NCBI RefSeq assembly: GCF_963675165.1
Contig: NC_087381.1
Span: 3,100,001-3,164,000, forward strand
Direction: 5' to 3'
Source: Halichondria panicea
Lineage: Eukaryota > Porifera > Demospongiae > Suberitida > Halichondriidae
DNA length: 64,000 bases
Part shown: one piece after another, positions 47,992 through 58,099 of the stretch
Layout: every line of letters starts with the position of its first letter
Position numbering within the stretch: the first letter of the stretch is position 1
Notes under the pieces: model-generated
Database searches by the model: none
What the model was told of the DNA's origin: nothing
The model's input: the letters and a program-made list of their open reading frames with translations, nothing else
Translations under genes and position numbers: made by a program

Positions 47992-49383
47992 TTAATATTC
48001 CACAGCTTTTGTGAGATCGATAGTGTCAATGTTAGTGACGAGCTGTGTCCAGTTCCCATTTATCCCAGTTTTATACAAATTGTTTGTAGGGTTTGCCGAA
48101 TCGAGAATTCTTGGCTCTCTTTCACTTGGTATATACATCCAGTCGTGGATAGAGAGTAGGTCCACCACTAAAAGTATAGTACTTCTCCCAGTGTATACTG
48201 TAGTTTGTGTGATTGTGGCTATATGTAAGCATGTCAATTAACTTACTTGACATTTTTGTGATCCCTAAAAATCTTCTTTAGCTCAACTTCTGTCCTGCGT
48301 GCATGGTTGGGTAGATACACATAATCAGATACACACAATCATGCATTATAAACTTCAGTGGTTAAAATCCTGCTTTTGCTGAACTTACTCTCTAGCAATT
48401 ATTGAGGTGCTTGATGTGCTGACACCACGCTTTCGTGCGTTTTCGTATGACTTCAGTACGAGAAGAGAGATGAGATAAGATTTTGGTTTGCCCACATTAC
48501 GGTGTATAGCCACTTTTTGTTCCTCCAAGCCTTAGCACGCTTGATAAACTCTTTCGCGTACATGTCATGCTATTAATATGTGCATGTCTTATTGTTTGCT
48601 TACCTGACTTGGAACCTCACTGAAATTTTTGACTTGCCACTTTGAGGCATTCACTGAGAAACTAAAACAGATGCATTACGACATGCTATATATATTACTG
48701 TACTCACTCGAAAAGGTATTCTCGGTCAACATCTTGGAGAAACGTCCAAAGTGCACCTAGATTTGGCCAGTTTGGGCTAACCAGCAGATCCACTTCAATT
48801 CCATAGTAGCAGAAATTCACTGCATGTGGTTTGGTACGGTTGAGCGTCACTCCTGCACACTGCCTAAGAAGCTCCTCAGTTTGTCTAAATACTTCCCATA
48901 GCCTGTGTCTATATCTCCAGAAGGTGTGCGCTGTCTTTTTGCCCTGGTGTTTTTTATTTCTCTTGCATCTACATCTACAAAAGTACATGGGAAATGGGCC
49001 AGCTTTTAGCTAAGTTGTATATACTTTATAATCATTTTCTTAAACACTCAATGTCGGCTTAAATACCTGAAGAATATATGACTAAGTCCAAGTCGAACTT
49101 TCCTGGAACTGCAGTGCCGTGTCCCAGAGAGCCAGCCTTGATCACCTCATTCACAGTTATGCCGATATCTCCATGCTATAATACGTATATATATATATAT
49201 ATGATAGTACTATCAGTAAACATTTAAGCATGTTCACTTATAATTATGTATATAACCGTTGAGTCATGCAGGTATACTGGACTCTGGACTCATGTCATAT
49301 AATACCTGGAATTCAGTGACAAGTTCATCTACTTTAACTTTTTCTTCCTCTATAGTGAGTACTGTATTCACTTTATGAGCCAT
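47992..49383 (-). pseudogene. Second OAS copy, frameshifted
   Basis: Exon structure parallels the intact copy: 49306-49383 (MAHKVNTVLTIEEEKVKV), 49067-49175 (109 nt, as in the intact gene; KAGSLGHGTAVPGKFDLDLV), 48708-48974 (267 nt against 268), 48604-48661 (58 nt in both), about 48389-48557, a short exon near 48258-48295, and a last exon ending at 47992 with PRILDSANPTNN. The missing base in exon 3 shifts the frame between KLRSFLGSVQE and GVTLNRTKPH. A second shift lies between KAWRNKKW and GKPKSYLISLLVLKSYE, and the exon 5 acceptor reads AC rather than AG. All three catalytic Asp positions are still readable across frames. It is probably a recent pseudogene; a sequencing error could explain one lesion but hardly all three. 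Confidence 0.8.
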
Positions 49384-49628
49384 TTCAGATATACTATGAT
49401 ATAGAAAGATCTATATGTATGCAGGCTCTAAGTCTTTATAAAATATATAGACACTGTTAACATGTTGAGGCCATGCAGCTAGGGGGTAGTACCTAATTTT
49501 AGAAGTGACATATTTACTAGTACTAACATCCTGATGCACACATTGTTGGCTGGGTCAATCAGCCACCACGAACAGGAAGGAGGCAAATCTACAAACTTTT
49601 GTCTCTAGGTTCACAGCAGTTGCACGTA

Positions 49629-50338
49629 CAGTACCTGTAACCTAGGGAGTAGAATACAAACAGTTGTACTTAAGTGTATCTTGAGTTTGGAACATTTCTA
49701 AGAAATGATGCTGATACCATTGTGTAGGTGCATGAATAAGCTACAAACATATTCAAAAATATTTCTCTAAAACATTGTTATAGTGGAAAATCATTTAGGT
49801 GAAAACGGGGATGATTGTAAAAAAATGTATGTAACATCAATTATCTCTGGAAGTAAAATGTTTCTAGAAAAATTGCTTCTACCAAAAGATAGACAATTTA
49901 TTAACAATTACATGTGTAAAAAAATTAGACCTTAGCCGAAAAATTTACTTGAAATCTCTCCCTAAGCAAAAAGGCACCCAAAAAAACACACATAATGGAG
50001 TACGAAACAGCGTGTGTACTTATGTAACCAATTTTAATTCATGCATATGTTAGCTCAACTATCCACTGATGTTAATGCCAGAGTTCCAGACCTTAGCCAA
50101 CAAGGGTTGGTGATTTTCCTCCCTAAGCTTTTGTTCACTATAATAATTTGTTGCTGTTGTAAAAGCAACCACATACCCACCACCTTAGGTTGCCATGGAA
50201 ACATTTTTGGATATGTTGAAGCTCAAGTATTCACCTACACTTTGGTATCATCAAAATTTCTTAGAAATGTTTTAAGGTCAAGATATTCACATTTATGTAC
50301 CAAAATGTGGTATTCTACTCCCTAGGTTACTTGCACTG
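49629..50338. mobile_element. Non-autonomous Tc1/mariner-like element, copy 3
   Basis: 710 bp from CAGTACCTGTAACC to a matching end GGTTACTTGCACTG, flanked by TA. Interior homologous to copies 1 and 2. Confidence 0.8.
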
Positions 50339-50765
50339 TATATTACAGTAAAAAGATACTCCCAGTCATAAAAGTTGTCCTAATCTGTTCTATATGCATG
50401 GTCACCCTGTTGTATAGAATCTAAACCAGGAATTACATGATCAATTATTCATTACTTAATGGTATAAGCTCACCTCTTTCTCTCTCTCTGCATGGTATAT
50501 ACCTCATAGTAAGCCTTGATAAGGAGCAAATAAATGAGTTGGGTCTTTAAACTTAGTTACAGCCCTCCTTACACTGCTGCAAAGAAAGGAATAGGAAGAA
50601 CCAGGAGCCACAAGTGAGACCACCGCATCCCTCAGCAACCTTCATACCCGGTCACTGTCCTCAGGTCGTCTCTCCATGCTTTTGCCCTCTAAATATAGGC
50701 AGCCTGCTTGGAGAAATGCCCTGAGCAGTACACAATATAAGTGTGAATAGTAACGCTTTTACAGA

Positions 50766-50860
50766 TACCATATAGCGGGGGGACAAAATATTCGTGGTCA
50801 GACCTCCAACCACGAAAACCACGAATATTTTGCCCCACAAAAATTATCCGCTATACAGTA
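50766..50860. mobile_element. TACCATATAGCGGGG palindromic MITE
   Basis: 95-bp near-palindrome with ACAAAATATTCGTGGT / ACCACGAATATTTTGCC arms, ending in ATCCGCTATACAGTA. Related to 53724-53933, 61641-61909 and 7583-7809. Confidence 0.8.
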
Positions 50861-50887
50861 TCAATGAGTGTTGCGTAATGCTCACAG

Positions 50888-51053
50888 ATCACCTCCAATT
50901 GATCAGTAAAACTCTGCCTCGACAGTTGAAACTGACCAACCAGAAGACCCCATGCATCATCGATGTCGAAATGACTGAAAAAGCTCCAAATGAATCTGAT
51001 GAAGAAAATGTTAGCATACCAAGTGACCCAGAAAACCTGTTGAATAGTCTATA
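50888..51053 (+). other. Possible isolated 3' exon
   Basis: Open frame after an acceptor-like GCTCACAG, reading LISKTLPRQLKLTNQ and an acidic tail (EKAPNESDEENVSIPSDPEN) to a stop. The acidic, Ser-rich composition is coding-like, but no upstream exon or domain was recognised. Confidence 0.25.
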
Positions 51054-51769
51054 GAGCAGCATCTTCTGGATTATATAGAACATAATTATGCCTCGAGGTT
51101 GAGTGAAGAAAGAAATTGTGAAACGATCACAACTCCATCAATAGTGTTTTAAATTTTAGTTCTTCATATACCCAACTGTCAATTTATTAAAAAATGGAGA
51201 TGTGTAAACTGAATACGTATTGTTCACTTTCTAGCTAGAAATCTGTGCTGAACCAAATGGCTGGTATATCGAGGTGGCAGTACTTTAGAGAGCTGGAACA
51301 ACAAGAACTGTATAATTATGATATACCACATGCACGTACGAGAGGATATGTACCCATAAATAATATCATCTGCATGGTACTGGGTTACTTTGAAGACAAG
51401 CATGCGTGTTGTACGATTTAATGGTTGTTCCTATGTAAGAGGAAGATGAAGTGAGGAAATAACAGAGGGAAATGGTGACCCTCGCCCTGAGGCAGTATCT
51501 TGCCAGCATGGTGTGTGTGTGGGGGTGAGGTGAGAGGGGTTTGTGAGTGTGATTAGTTATGATATTCAAGAGACGGGCAGGCGGTCTAAGAGCATTGTTT
51601 TGTGTGGACTGTCTCCAATTCTGATACCATAACCAACTTTCTATGGTGTCAATTCTGCCGATTTTTAGAATGTTCTAGTACTTTCTACTAGCTGTCACGG
51701 AAGTTCAAGGCTGCTGAACCATGCAATGCCTATACATGATTGTATTTTACCTCCCTATTTGTATATCGT

Positions 51770-52170
51770 GTGGTTAACCATGGTTCTCTCCGAGGTGAAC
51801 ATGCATGTGCATACCTTATACAGTATGGACAGAAATCAGGCAATGCAGTAACCACACCCAGTTTGGCCTGCACTAACAAGTGCGTCTTCTGTTAGAGGTG
51901 AGAATTGTGTATGCTATATACTATAATTTTGGTCTCTCCATAAATTATTGTGACCTAGCGATTAGGTTGGCTTTTGCCATACAAATTCTCTATAGCTGAC
52001 TAATTAGCAAGTAGTTTTGTAAATTCAAAATTACCCCCCCCCCTCCCACACGTACACTTCTTATTTCCCCACATACTCACTCCATCCCACTGTAAAAGTG
52101 CACTTTTAATTAACAATACACTCAGTCACTGATTGTACGATGGCTAATGTCAACATACATCATATGATAG
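51770..52170. repeat. Second copy of the segment at 43380-43920
   Basis: Shares ordered blocks with the sequence after the DIRS-like remnant, such as AACAAGTGCGT, TAGTTTTGTAAATTCAAAAT and GGCTAATGTCAACATACA. It is followed at 52196-52230 by TTGCGACAACCT, which could be the HCDN end of a retroelement RNase H. It is probably part of a second decayed retroelement. Confidence 0.5.
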
Positions 52171-52429
52171 ATATTGACGTATACTCCTCCATTGCGACAA
52201 CCTAACCATCGCCTATACCCTGCACTCTTGGCTATGATGGACCATCTGCCCCTACGCACTGGACCTACTCACGATCCAACAACACACGCACTGCTTCAGG
52301 TGCGGCCAGGCGGGACTCCTCTCTCAAGGTAATCACAGGTGATGATTCACACCCCTTAAGGTTGCCTATATATCGTAGGTAAGCCACCAACATGCACACA
52401 CGCATATATTGGCTTTGTTTTTGGTTGTT

Positions 52430-52660
52430 GGGCCATGCATCCCAGCTTTTAGTGTTTGGCCGTTGCATCCCAGCTTGAGGATTTGGGCATGCACCCCTTC
52501 TCCTAGGTAAGTGGTTGGTACTTGTTGTTGTGCCGTGCATCCCATCTTCAGGAGTTGGGCATGCACCCCTTCTCGTATAGGTAAGTGTTTGGTCGTGGTT
52601 GTTTGGTCATGCACCCCAGCTTGTGGATTGGGCATGCACCCCTTTCCTTTGGTTTGTACA
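52430..52660 (+). repeat. Minisatellite with GGGCATGCACCCC core
   Basis: About six to seven degenerate units of roughly 30-40 bp containing GGCATGCACCCC and CCCAGCTTGAGGATTTGG. It occupies a position like the minisatellite at 41228-41612 relative to retroelement-like sequence, but has a different core. Confidence 0.7.
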
Positions 52661-53723
52661 CTGAGCTACCTTGATAACTTGGGCCCGGTCACAGATCATT
52701 TGCGAGGTTGGAGTGAGTGTTTCCCTTGTCTAATTTGGGCCGGGGTATCCTTTTCTCACACCACCAGCTCGGGTTTGAGCATAGCATTTATTGTGTCCCC
52801 TCTTTGTGATCTTTAGGTGAGGCATATAGCCTCTTAAGGTTTACCTATTCGGGTAGCTTGGTTTCACACGCCTATAGGCACACTACTGAACAGGTGGTGG
52901 CTTTACATCGCCTTGTATTTGGGCCCAAGTTATCGGTTTATGGGTTGGTGCTCACCTCTTGCCCAGTAGTCTGACATTAATCTGACTATAAACATCAAAG
53001 TCCCGACCTTAGCTGAAAACCGTTTTTTCTACAATTTTGTGTTGTCAGTTCTCTTAACAAACCCATGCATGCATGCACCATGCACCTTATATGCATGTTG
53101 CCATAAAAATATTTTTGGGTATGTTGTATAGCTTTAAGTTCGTTCACTTATATACATGCACACGGGTATACAGTGGAACCGGTGTTAACAACCACCTCCG
53201 ACTAAAGGCCAGCTGCTATATAACGGCCAGGCACCCAGGTCCCAAATGAACAGTTTGTGTACAAAACAACCTGAGTCTCAACAAAGGCCACCTCTGCATG
53301 TGTAAAGGCCAAAACATTGTTCCCCAAAAGTGTCCGTTAATGAGGAGTTCCACTGTGTCAGCACCATGTTCCAATCCTTATACAGCTTGGTACAACTATG
53401 CTCACAAAATTAATTTGTGGTATAATCTACTCAGCCTCTATAGACTGCATAATTATTTACATGCAGATGCACTGTATATAGTGAGCTCGGTCTGCAGGTG
53501 GATAGTGTTGTATACATAATCATAACTCTCATAATTTCCAGCTTTCTATTAAACAAACAGTTTTAAAAAGTGTATATAAATTTGCAGTAGTCGTTTTCGT
53601 GTATAATTATATGCTTATAGATTAAGTTTGGAGCCACTATACTGCTAGTATAGATAAAAGATATTTTTGTAGGTTCAAATTGTTAATCTCCCTTGCAAAT
53701 ACATATCTCCCACCTCTTCTTGC

Positions 53724-53933
53724 TACCGTATAGCTGGTAATTTTCGTGGGGCAAAATATTCGTGGTTTTCGTGGTTGGAGGTCTAACCACGAATATTTTA
53801 CCCACGAATGAAGCGACCTTGCCTACCTTTACCTACAATCCAAGCAGCAACCACGAAAATATTATCCATGAAATGTCTCAATATTGCTGAACCACGAATA
53901 TTTTGTCCCCTGAAAATTACCCGCTATACGGTA
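53724..53933. mobile_element. TACCGTATAGCTGG-type MITE at the end of OAS copy 3
   Basis: Inverted ends TACCGTATAGC...GTAATTTTCGTGG and ACCCGCTATACGGTA. It lies directly at the 3' end of the third OAS copy, and the minus-strand reading of that exon runs into it and stops. Confidence 0.8.
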
Positions 53934-54430
53934 TAGAATCATCTTTCTGTGGCTCAATTTGACCGAGACCTTGTACATAAAGGTTCCTAAAGGGGTTGGC
54001 CGGGTCAATGATGCGAGGCTTTTTCGGAAGATATTGTTCGTACTTGGCCATAATTACAGGGTTCTCCCCAGGGACGTGAAGGCTGCATAAAAATTAATGG
54101 CTGCAATGATAACAATGTATTTTTAGGCTTATGCTTACTCAAACTCTTCATGAATTACTCCTCACTGTGACGAGTTTCTTGAGGTCATCTGTGATCCTGT
54201 TATGTGTTCAAATAGCATGCAGTTTATAGTGTGACTATATATACACACAACTCAGTATATATAACTCACCATGCGGCATGGTTTATCACTCGCCCTGGAG
54301 GACCCAATTGTGACCGACCGTGTGAAATGAGCACAAGCAGAGACAGAAAATACGATTTTGGTCGGCCATTACCATCTTCACCCCATGTTTCATTCCGCCA
54401 TGCTTTAAAGGCTATGATAAATCTTCTCAC
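53917..54430 (-). pseudogene. Third OAS copy, 3' exons only
   Basis: Three exons match the last three of the intact copy: 54270-54430 (161 nt, the same length; FKAWRNETWGEDGNGRPKSY), about 54140-54196 (ITDDLKKLVTVRSNS then an in-frame stop) and 53917-54082 (PRIIDPANPFRNL). The catalytic exons are missing: a dispersed repeat begins at about 54472, where they should lie. The C-terminal end is replaced by a MITE (53724-53933) that supplies the stop. It cannot be active. It shows the OAS locus once had at least three tandem genes in one orientation. Confidence 0.8.
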
Positions 54431-54471
54431 CTGTGATTTTTATGTTGTTTATCAAGTGCATTATTATGCCT

Positions 54472-54960
54472 CGGTGTGCATGCGCATACGAGGTATATAT
54501 ACAGTAGTGTTTTGTGTATGTGCATGTGCATGCATGTGTGCATGTGTGTGCATGTGTGTGTACGTGTCTGTCTGTTGTCTGTCTGTGTAAACTGCTACAG
54601 CTGCTCAAGGATCAATGAAGTGCAAGTTAGATTCTATAGGCTTCTAGTGATGGATTCGTGGATTTGCAAAATAATTCTTCATTCTCGAGTTATGCCTATA
54701 TAATACATGGAATGCCATTGCATGCAGCCTTTTCAGAAGAGTGCGTAGAAAACTTGTCCATGGAGTATTGCTACTCTATATCAAGGGTGTATACGCCCTT
54801 GACTCTACTAGAACACTAGCTATATTGGTAGCTGCAAGAGTGAGGAGATGGCTGCAAGGCTCTCTGCATGCTGATGCAGTCATTTAGATTTGAACTTTTG
54901 GCATCAATCGTTTTTAACAACATGGTCAATCATTACCCAGTTTCCTTGTGATCCTGGATT
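54472..54960 (+). repeat. Dispersed repeat with GT-rich centre, copy 2
   Basis: CCTCGGTGTGCATGCGCATA, a GT/GTCT tract (54500-54590), then CTGCTACAGCTGCTCAAGGA and AAGGCTCTCTGCATGCTGAT. Homologous to 37262-37640. It abuts the truncated OAS copy. Confidence 0.75.
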
Positions 54961-55058
54961 CTGCCTGCATGCAGCAAAACTAATCATGATTATAAGGTGT
55001 GCATATATGAAAGACACGTGTACTGACCACACCCAGTAAATAGATACTAAAGTTCTAA

Positions 55059-55569
55059 TGCACTTGTCAAAGTAATGCCCCACCTCCCCCCTACCGGGGA
55101 TAAGTTGGGGATTAGACTTGAATTTGCTCCCCTACCTAGGGACTTAGACAGATCACTTATAAGAGATCACCTGATGCATGCATTGGGTCAAAGGTCAATT
55201 AAAGATCACATGATATCTGCCCACACTCTTCCTTCCAACACTGTACAGTGACAGCAAAATTTAATCCTGAAGCAATCTCTGCCTTGACTTCACTAGCTCT
55301 ATAGGAGTAAGCTTATAGCTGTCAATGTAAGAACATGTTTATATAGTGATTCTGTACTAGTTATCTTCTCGCTACAGTGAAACCATGAAGAAATAGCTAT
55401 AGTGTGATACAATGCAGGTCTACTCCCCACATAACCCCCATGTTGCACCAGGGGATTAGACCAAATAAACATGCCCAAAGGTAGGGGTATTAGATCATGT
55501 GATTGGTCTAATCCCCACCTATCCCCGGTAGGGGGGGGAACCGGATGGGGCATTAGATTGACAAGTGCA
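55059..55569. mobile_element. PIF/Harbinger-like MITE, copy 2
   Basis: 511 bp, opposite orientation to 31824-32335 and very similar throughout, with TAA on both sides and TGCACTTGTCAA ends. Confidence 0.8.
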
Positions 55570-55916
55570 TAAGTGCTGTTCTAGAGTTTTTTTCATTCTT
55601 ATAACGTGCAAGCGTGCTGGTTATAACTACTACAATAGGTATAGATCTTGTAATACAAGTGAGTTTCCCTGACTGAGAAGTTTATTATGCACTGTGTGTA
55701 AAAATAGTAGCTTTGGCGCTTGTTGAGACTCGATTAAACCGCAGCATAACGCGGATCAAGGGTGCCTTTGTTTCCAATCCCTCTGACTCTTTAAAAAGAG
55801 AAGATGGCATGTCAGAAGGATAGAGTCCAAAATTCTATTAAAAATCCTATCTTTTGCCCTACATCATCTTTATGTCTTACATTATTTTATCTTGCTATCA
55901 ATTGCAGTCCGTAGCA

Positions 55917-56204
55917 CAAATCCTGAGGAACATTCAGCTGAGCCGTATAGCACCCTCCAGCTCACTTTTGAATTGGGAAGTTGCTTCTTCCATGATTGGA
56001 TATGATGGTAGCCTCGAATCCACGCCGATTAATTACGTATTTTAATCGGATTGGATACGATGTTAGCCTCGAATCCACGCCGATTAAAATACGTATTTTA
56101 ATCTGCGTGGATTTGAGGCTAATATGATGGAAGCAAGCTTGGTTGGAACATACCTAAAGAGTTTAATGCCCTGAACCGTAGACACCTAGTATACAATACA
56201 AGCA
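55917..56204 (+). pseudogene. Exon-like fragment interrupted by a MITE
   Basis: After an acceptor-like CAATTGCAG, two frames look coding-like (SVAQILRNIQLSRIAPSSS and NPEEHSAEPYSTLQLTFE), so the true frame is unclear. The MITE at 56009-56121 lies inside. Removing it and one target copy gives SMIGYDGSKLGWNIPKEFNA to a stop near 56223. No family is recognised. Confidence 0.35.
56009..56121. mobile_element. Foldback MITE with exact 9-bp target duplication
   Basis: From TAGCCTCGAATCCACGCCGA to TGCGTGGATTTGAGGCTA, flanked by ATATGATGG at 56000-56008 and 56122-56130. The internal sequence contains a repeated partial end. Confidence 0.9.
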
Positions 56205-56534
56205 CTCGGAGAATTTGGCATTAAGAATGGATTTATTGGGCGGAACGTCTGAAATCGGCTTGTACCCAGGAATTGAGCCCCTATTGCTGGACCAGGATGG
56301 AATTAATACCTGTAAAAGAAGGCTGAGGAAGAATACCCGGTACATCCTCTATCCACAATTTTCTCTAGGGCACTCTTACACAGTGGATTTTTGTATCGTA
56401 ATCTCAAAGATAATCGTATGGCCAATGATAATGAGAGTCTTGTCCCTCCTATTATCATTTAGCTAGTACTCGCCTTTATCTTACAGCATTGCAGCTTCAT
56501 AAAGCCCATTGTTGGATTGCATGCTTTTTTGCAG

Positions 56535-56768
56535 GGAACCATGAGGATTCCTCAAGTACTTGTGGAGGTCAAAAAGTCCGTGGTCACAGTCCCTCAACTG
56601 GACGAACAACACCTGGCACAGATGTTCGTCCAGGGCTACTATTGCATGATTGAAAACTCTCTTGAACACGTCGTTGTGGGACTATGCGATCAGATGCAGT
56701 TTCACTTTTTCGGATTGTCAATTGTTGAAAAGGCAGAAAACGACCCCATTTCTCCACTAAGCTACTAA
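56535..56768 (+). other. Possible exon with an E-x-K nuclease-like motif
   Basis: Starts after a strong TTTTTTGCAG acceptor and runs open for 78 codons to TAA. Its MRIPQVLVEVKKS resembles the D/E-x-K strand of PD-(D/E)XK nuclease folds, followed by LAQMFVQGYYCM and QMQFHFFGL. A preceding frame (56224-56320, MDLLGGTSEIGLYPGIEPLL) looks coding-like, but its apparent donor does not give matching phase. It may be the last exon of a decayed or mis-modelled gene. The nuclease assignment is weak. Confidence 0.35.
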
Positions 56769-56894
56769 AGTTTATTTGTGTTGAGGTTTACCATCATACT
56801 GTTGTTATAACTTCGTCATATATACGATTCCTTTAAAAAGCGCTTCTATCTATGCTGTAGAGCTGTAAAGCTTTAAGAAGTCCAGGCACACTTA

Positions 56895-57121
56895 TAGCCT
56901 CGAGACCAGCCGTTCGTTATCTGAAAGAACGCGTGGTCAAGTTCCAATGTGCAACTTGTCTAGCTGAGTCAGCGTTTTACAGCATCATAATGATATTCAT
57001 GGGTAATACACCTTGTGCGGGCAATTATCGGTCCAAGAAATTCCTGGACCACTAGAACGAGTGCTACATTGGAACTTGACCAGGCGTTCTTTCAGATAAC
57101 GAACGGCTGGTCTCGAGGCTA
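56895..57121. mobile_element. Foldback element with 65-bp arms and exact 9-bp duplication
   Basis: From TAGCCTCGAGACCAGCCGTT to AACGGCTGGTCTCGAGGCTA, flanked by GCACACTTA at 56886-56894 and 57122-57130. The arms match over about 65 bp with a central spacer of about 95 bp. Confidence 0.92.
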
Positions 57122-57569
57122 GCACACTTATAATTATGTCAATCACATAGCATAAATGAAGCTATAATTGACCACATAACTTCTGGGGCCGAACTCAGCG
57201 CAAATATACTTTATCTATAGTATTGCTACACAAAATTAATGATAAAATGCATGAACATTTTTTGATGCACAGGGAACGTACTCAAAGAGTAGGCTATGAT
57301 AGTTAAAAAGGATGCCAGAAGTCCAAAGTCTATACATGGTCTAAAAATAATCGCTACATCAGAGGAGCGAGGAACTACTTAACCTTAGTTAAAAGTATTG
57401 TTATACTTGTAATTATGTAGTTCAATGTTCTTCAGTGGAAATTCCTGAAACAATCATTGCAACGATAACACGGATAGAGTATCCGAGATTCTGTATATGC
57501 ATACCGTACACAGCTACCGTATATGTACGGGTGAATGAGTGATCGATAACTGAAGCTCCCATGCAGTAT

Positions 57570-58095
57570 ACTGAATTACTGATTCTCTGTGCAGGGAGAG
57601 CCAAGAGATGTGTTCATGATGAAAGTAGAGATGCAGGATGCATACATATGAACTCAACAGATCGAGATCGATCTATAGCTATATACATGTACACTGCTGA
57701 GTTTAATTTGCAATGCAGCTGTACCCAAATTAATATCCTATAATTATGCAGAGGAAGCTTTGAGCGAAGATGGTGTTGTGTCTGACGTAAATGACATGTT
57801 TGCATGTCTATAATAATGATAAAATGACAATCCAGAGATTACCAAATGGCCAAGTGTTGATTGCATTAGCAAGCTCTATTCCAAACACCTCGCTGAAGTT
57901 GTCATCACCTTCCGGCGTTTAAGTTTTCTATTTGTTAGCCCTGCATGATTATTCGGCTGTGAGAGAATGACAAATTAAGTTAATTGTAGATGAGGACGCG
58001 TACGGTGGCTTCATATCCATTGAGGTGACAGTAGCTAATGAGGTGGAACTGGCCAATATATCTGACTATAGTTCTGACACCCGTGATCGCTCTTG
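57570..58095 (+). other. Exon-like fragments of unknown gene
   Basis: Possible short exons after acceptor-like sites: 57595-57640 (GEPRDVFMMKVEMQ), about 57752-57789 (EEALSEDGVVSD, donor GTAAAT), and 57990-58096 (DEDAYGGFISIEVTVANEVE to a stop). They are acidic and coding-like, but no domain is recognised and I could not show phase agreement. Confidence 0.25.
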
Positions 58096-58099
58096 AAGA

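Larger units (their letters stand above)
49390..53720. other. Repeat-rich stretch between OAS copies 2 and 3
   Basis: Contains the Tc1-like copy 3, a TACCATATAGCG element, the duplicated segment 51770-52170, a minisatellite and a Tc1-like remnant near 52985-53170. A possible isolated 3' exon lies at 50888-51053. Confidence 0.5.

Noticed and set aside
50560-50720. Possible LINE reverse-transcriptase remnant
   Set aside because: A few residues resemble RT tail motifs, but there are too few and several stops.
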